Part shown: positions 14,861 through 14,869 of the stretch, piece by piece
Layout: the number at the start of each line of letters is the position of its first letter
Position numbering within the stretch: position 1 is the stretch's first letter
Assembly: GCA_036169815.1 (NCBI GenBank)
Contig: JAVHOA010000052.1
Coordinates: 1 to 14,869 of the forward strand
Direction of reading: 5' to 3'
DNA: 14,869 nt
From: Hydrocurvibacter sp036169815
GTDB taxonomy: Bacteria; Campylobacterota; Campylobacteria; Campylobacterales; Sulfurimonadaceae
The notes under the pieces: model-generated
The model's input: the letters and a program-made list of their open reading frames with translations, nothing else
The model's database searches: none
Told to the model about the DNA's origin: nothing
Program-made: the position numbers and the translations under genes

Positions 14861-14869
14861 AAGTATTAA

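Overview
The window looks like chromosomal DNA from a member of the Campylobacterota (Epsilonproteobacteria), most likely a Sulfurospirillum-type organism. The phylum call rests on the AT-rich genes, a FliW flagellar assembly factor, a sigma-54-like promoter of the Campylobacter GGAA...TTGCTT type, and a gene order matching the C. jejuni natural transformation (cts) cluster. The genus is an inference.

Positions 1-7589 hold a tightly packed, co-oriented type IV pilus / DNA-uptake machine operon. In order: a PilN/MshI-like C-terminal fragment cut by the window edge, an inner-membrane PilO/MshJ-like protein, a PilP/MshK-like periplasmic protein (CtsR position), a secretin (MshL/CtsD), an ExeA/MshM-type AAA ATPase (CtsP position), a single-pass TPR protein (MshN/CtsX position), a GspE/PilB/MshE assembly ATPase (CtsE) and a PilC/GspF/MshG platform protein (CtsF). 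This is collinear with the Vibrio msh locus I-J-K-L-M-N-E-G and with C. jejuni ctsR-D-P-X-E-F. No pilin, prepilin peptidase or retraction ATPase lies in the window. Several start/stop codons overlap or abut, which suggests translational coupling.

Positions 7590-7877 are a gene-free convergent junction. It is filled by a tandem array of 22-bp units, each carrying the palindrome TTACATGTAA followed by an A-tract. The array is interrupted by exactly 100 Ns, so its true length is unknown. The same palindrome recurs inside three genes, between fliW and valS, and as the stem of the terminator after the last gene. This dispersed repeat family beside a transformation operon is the most interesting signal here. 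A self-recognition DNA uptake signal is one testable explanation among several.

Positions 7878-10485 (minus strand) carry a UvrD/PcrA-type DNA helicase and fliW. They are separated by a 136-bp spacer with repeated AAAATTACA motifs. FliW is a flagellin/CsrA-binding regulator and has a good sigma-54-like promoter. Positions 10622-14818 (plus strand) carry valS (valyl-tRNA synthetase) and, 3 nt downstream, a SulP-family anion transporter with a STAS domain. The block ends in a strong terminator made from the palindrome.
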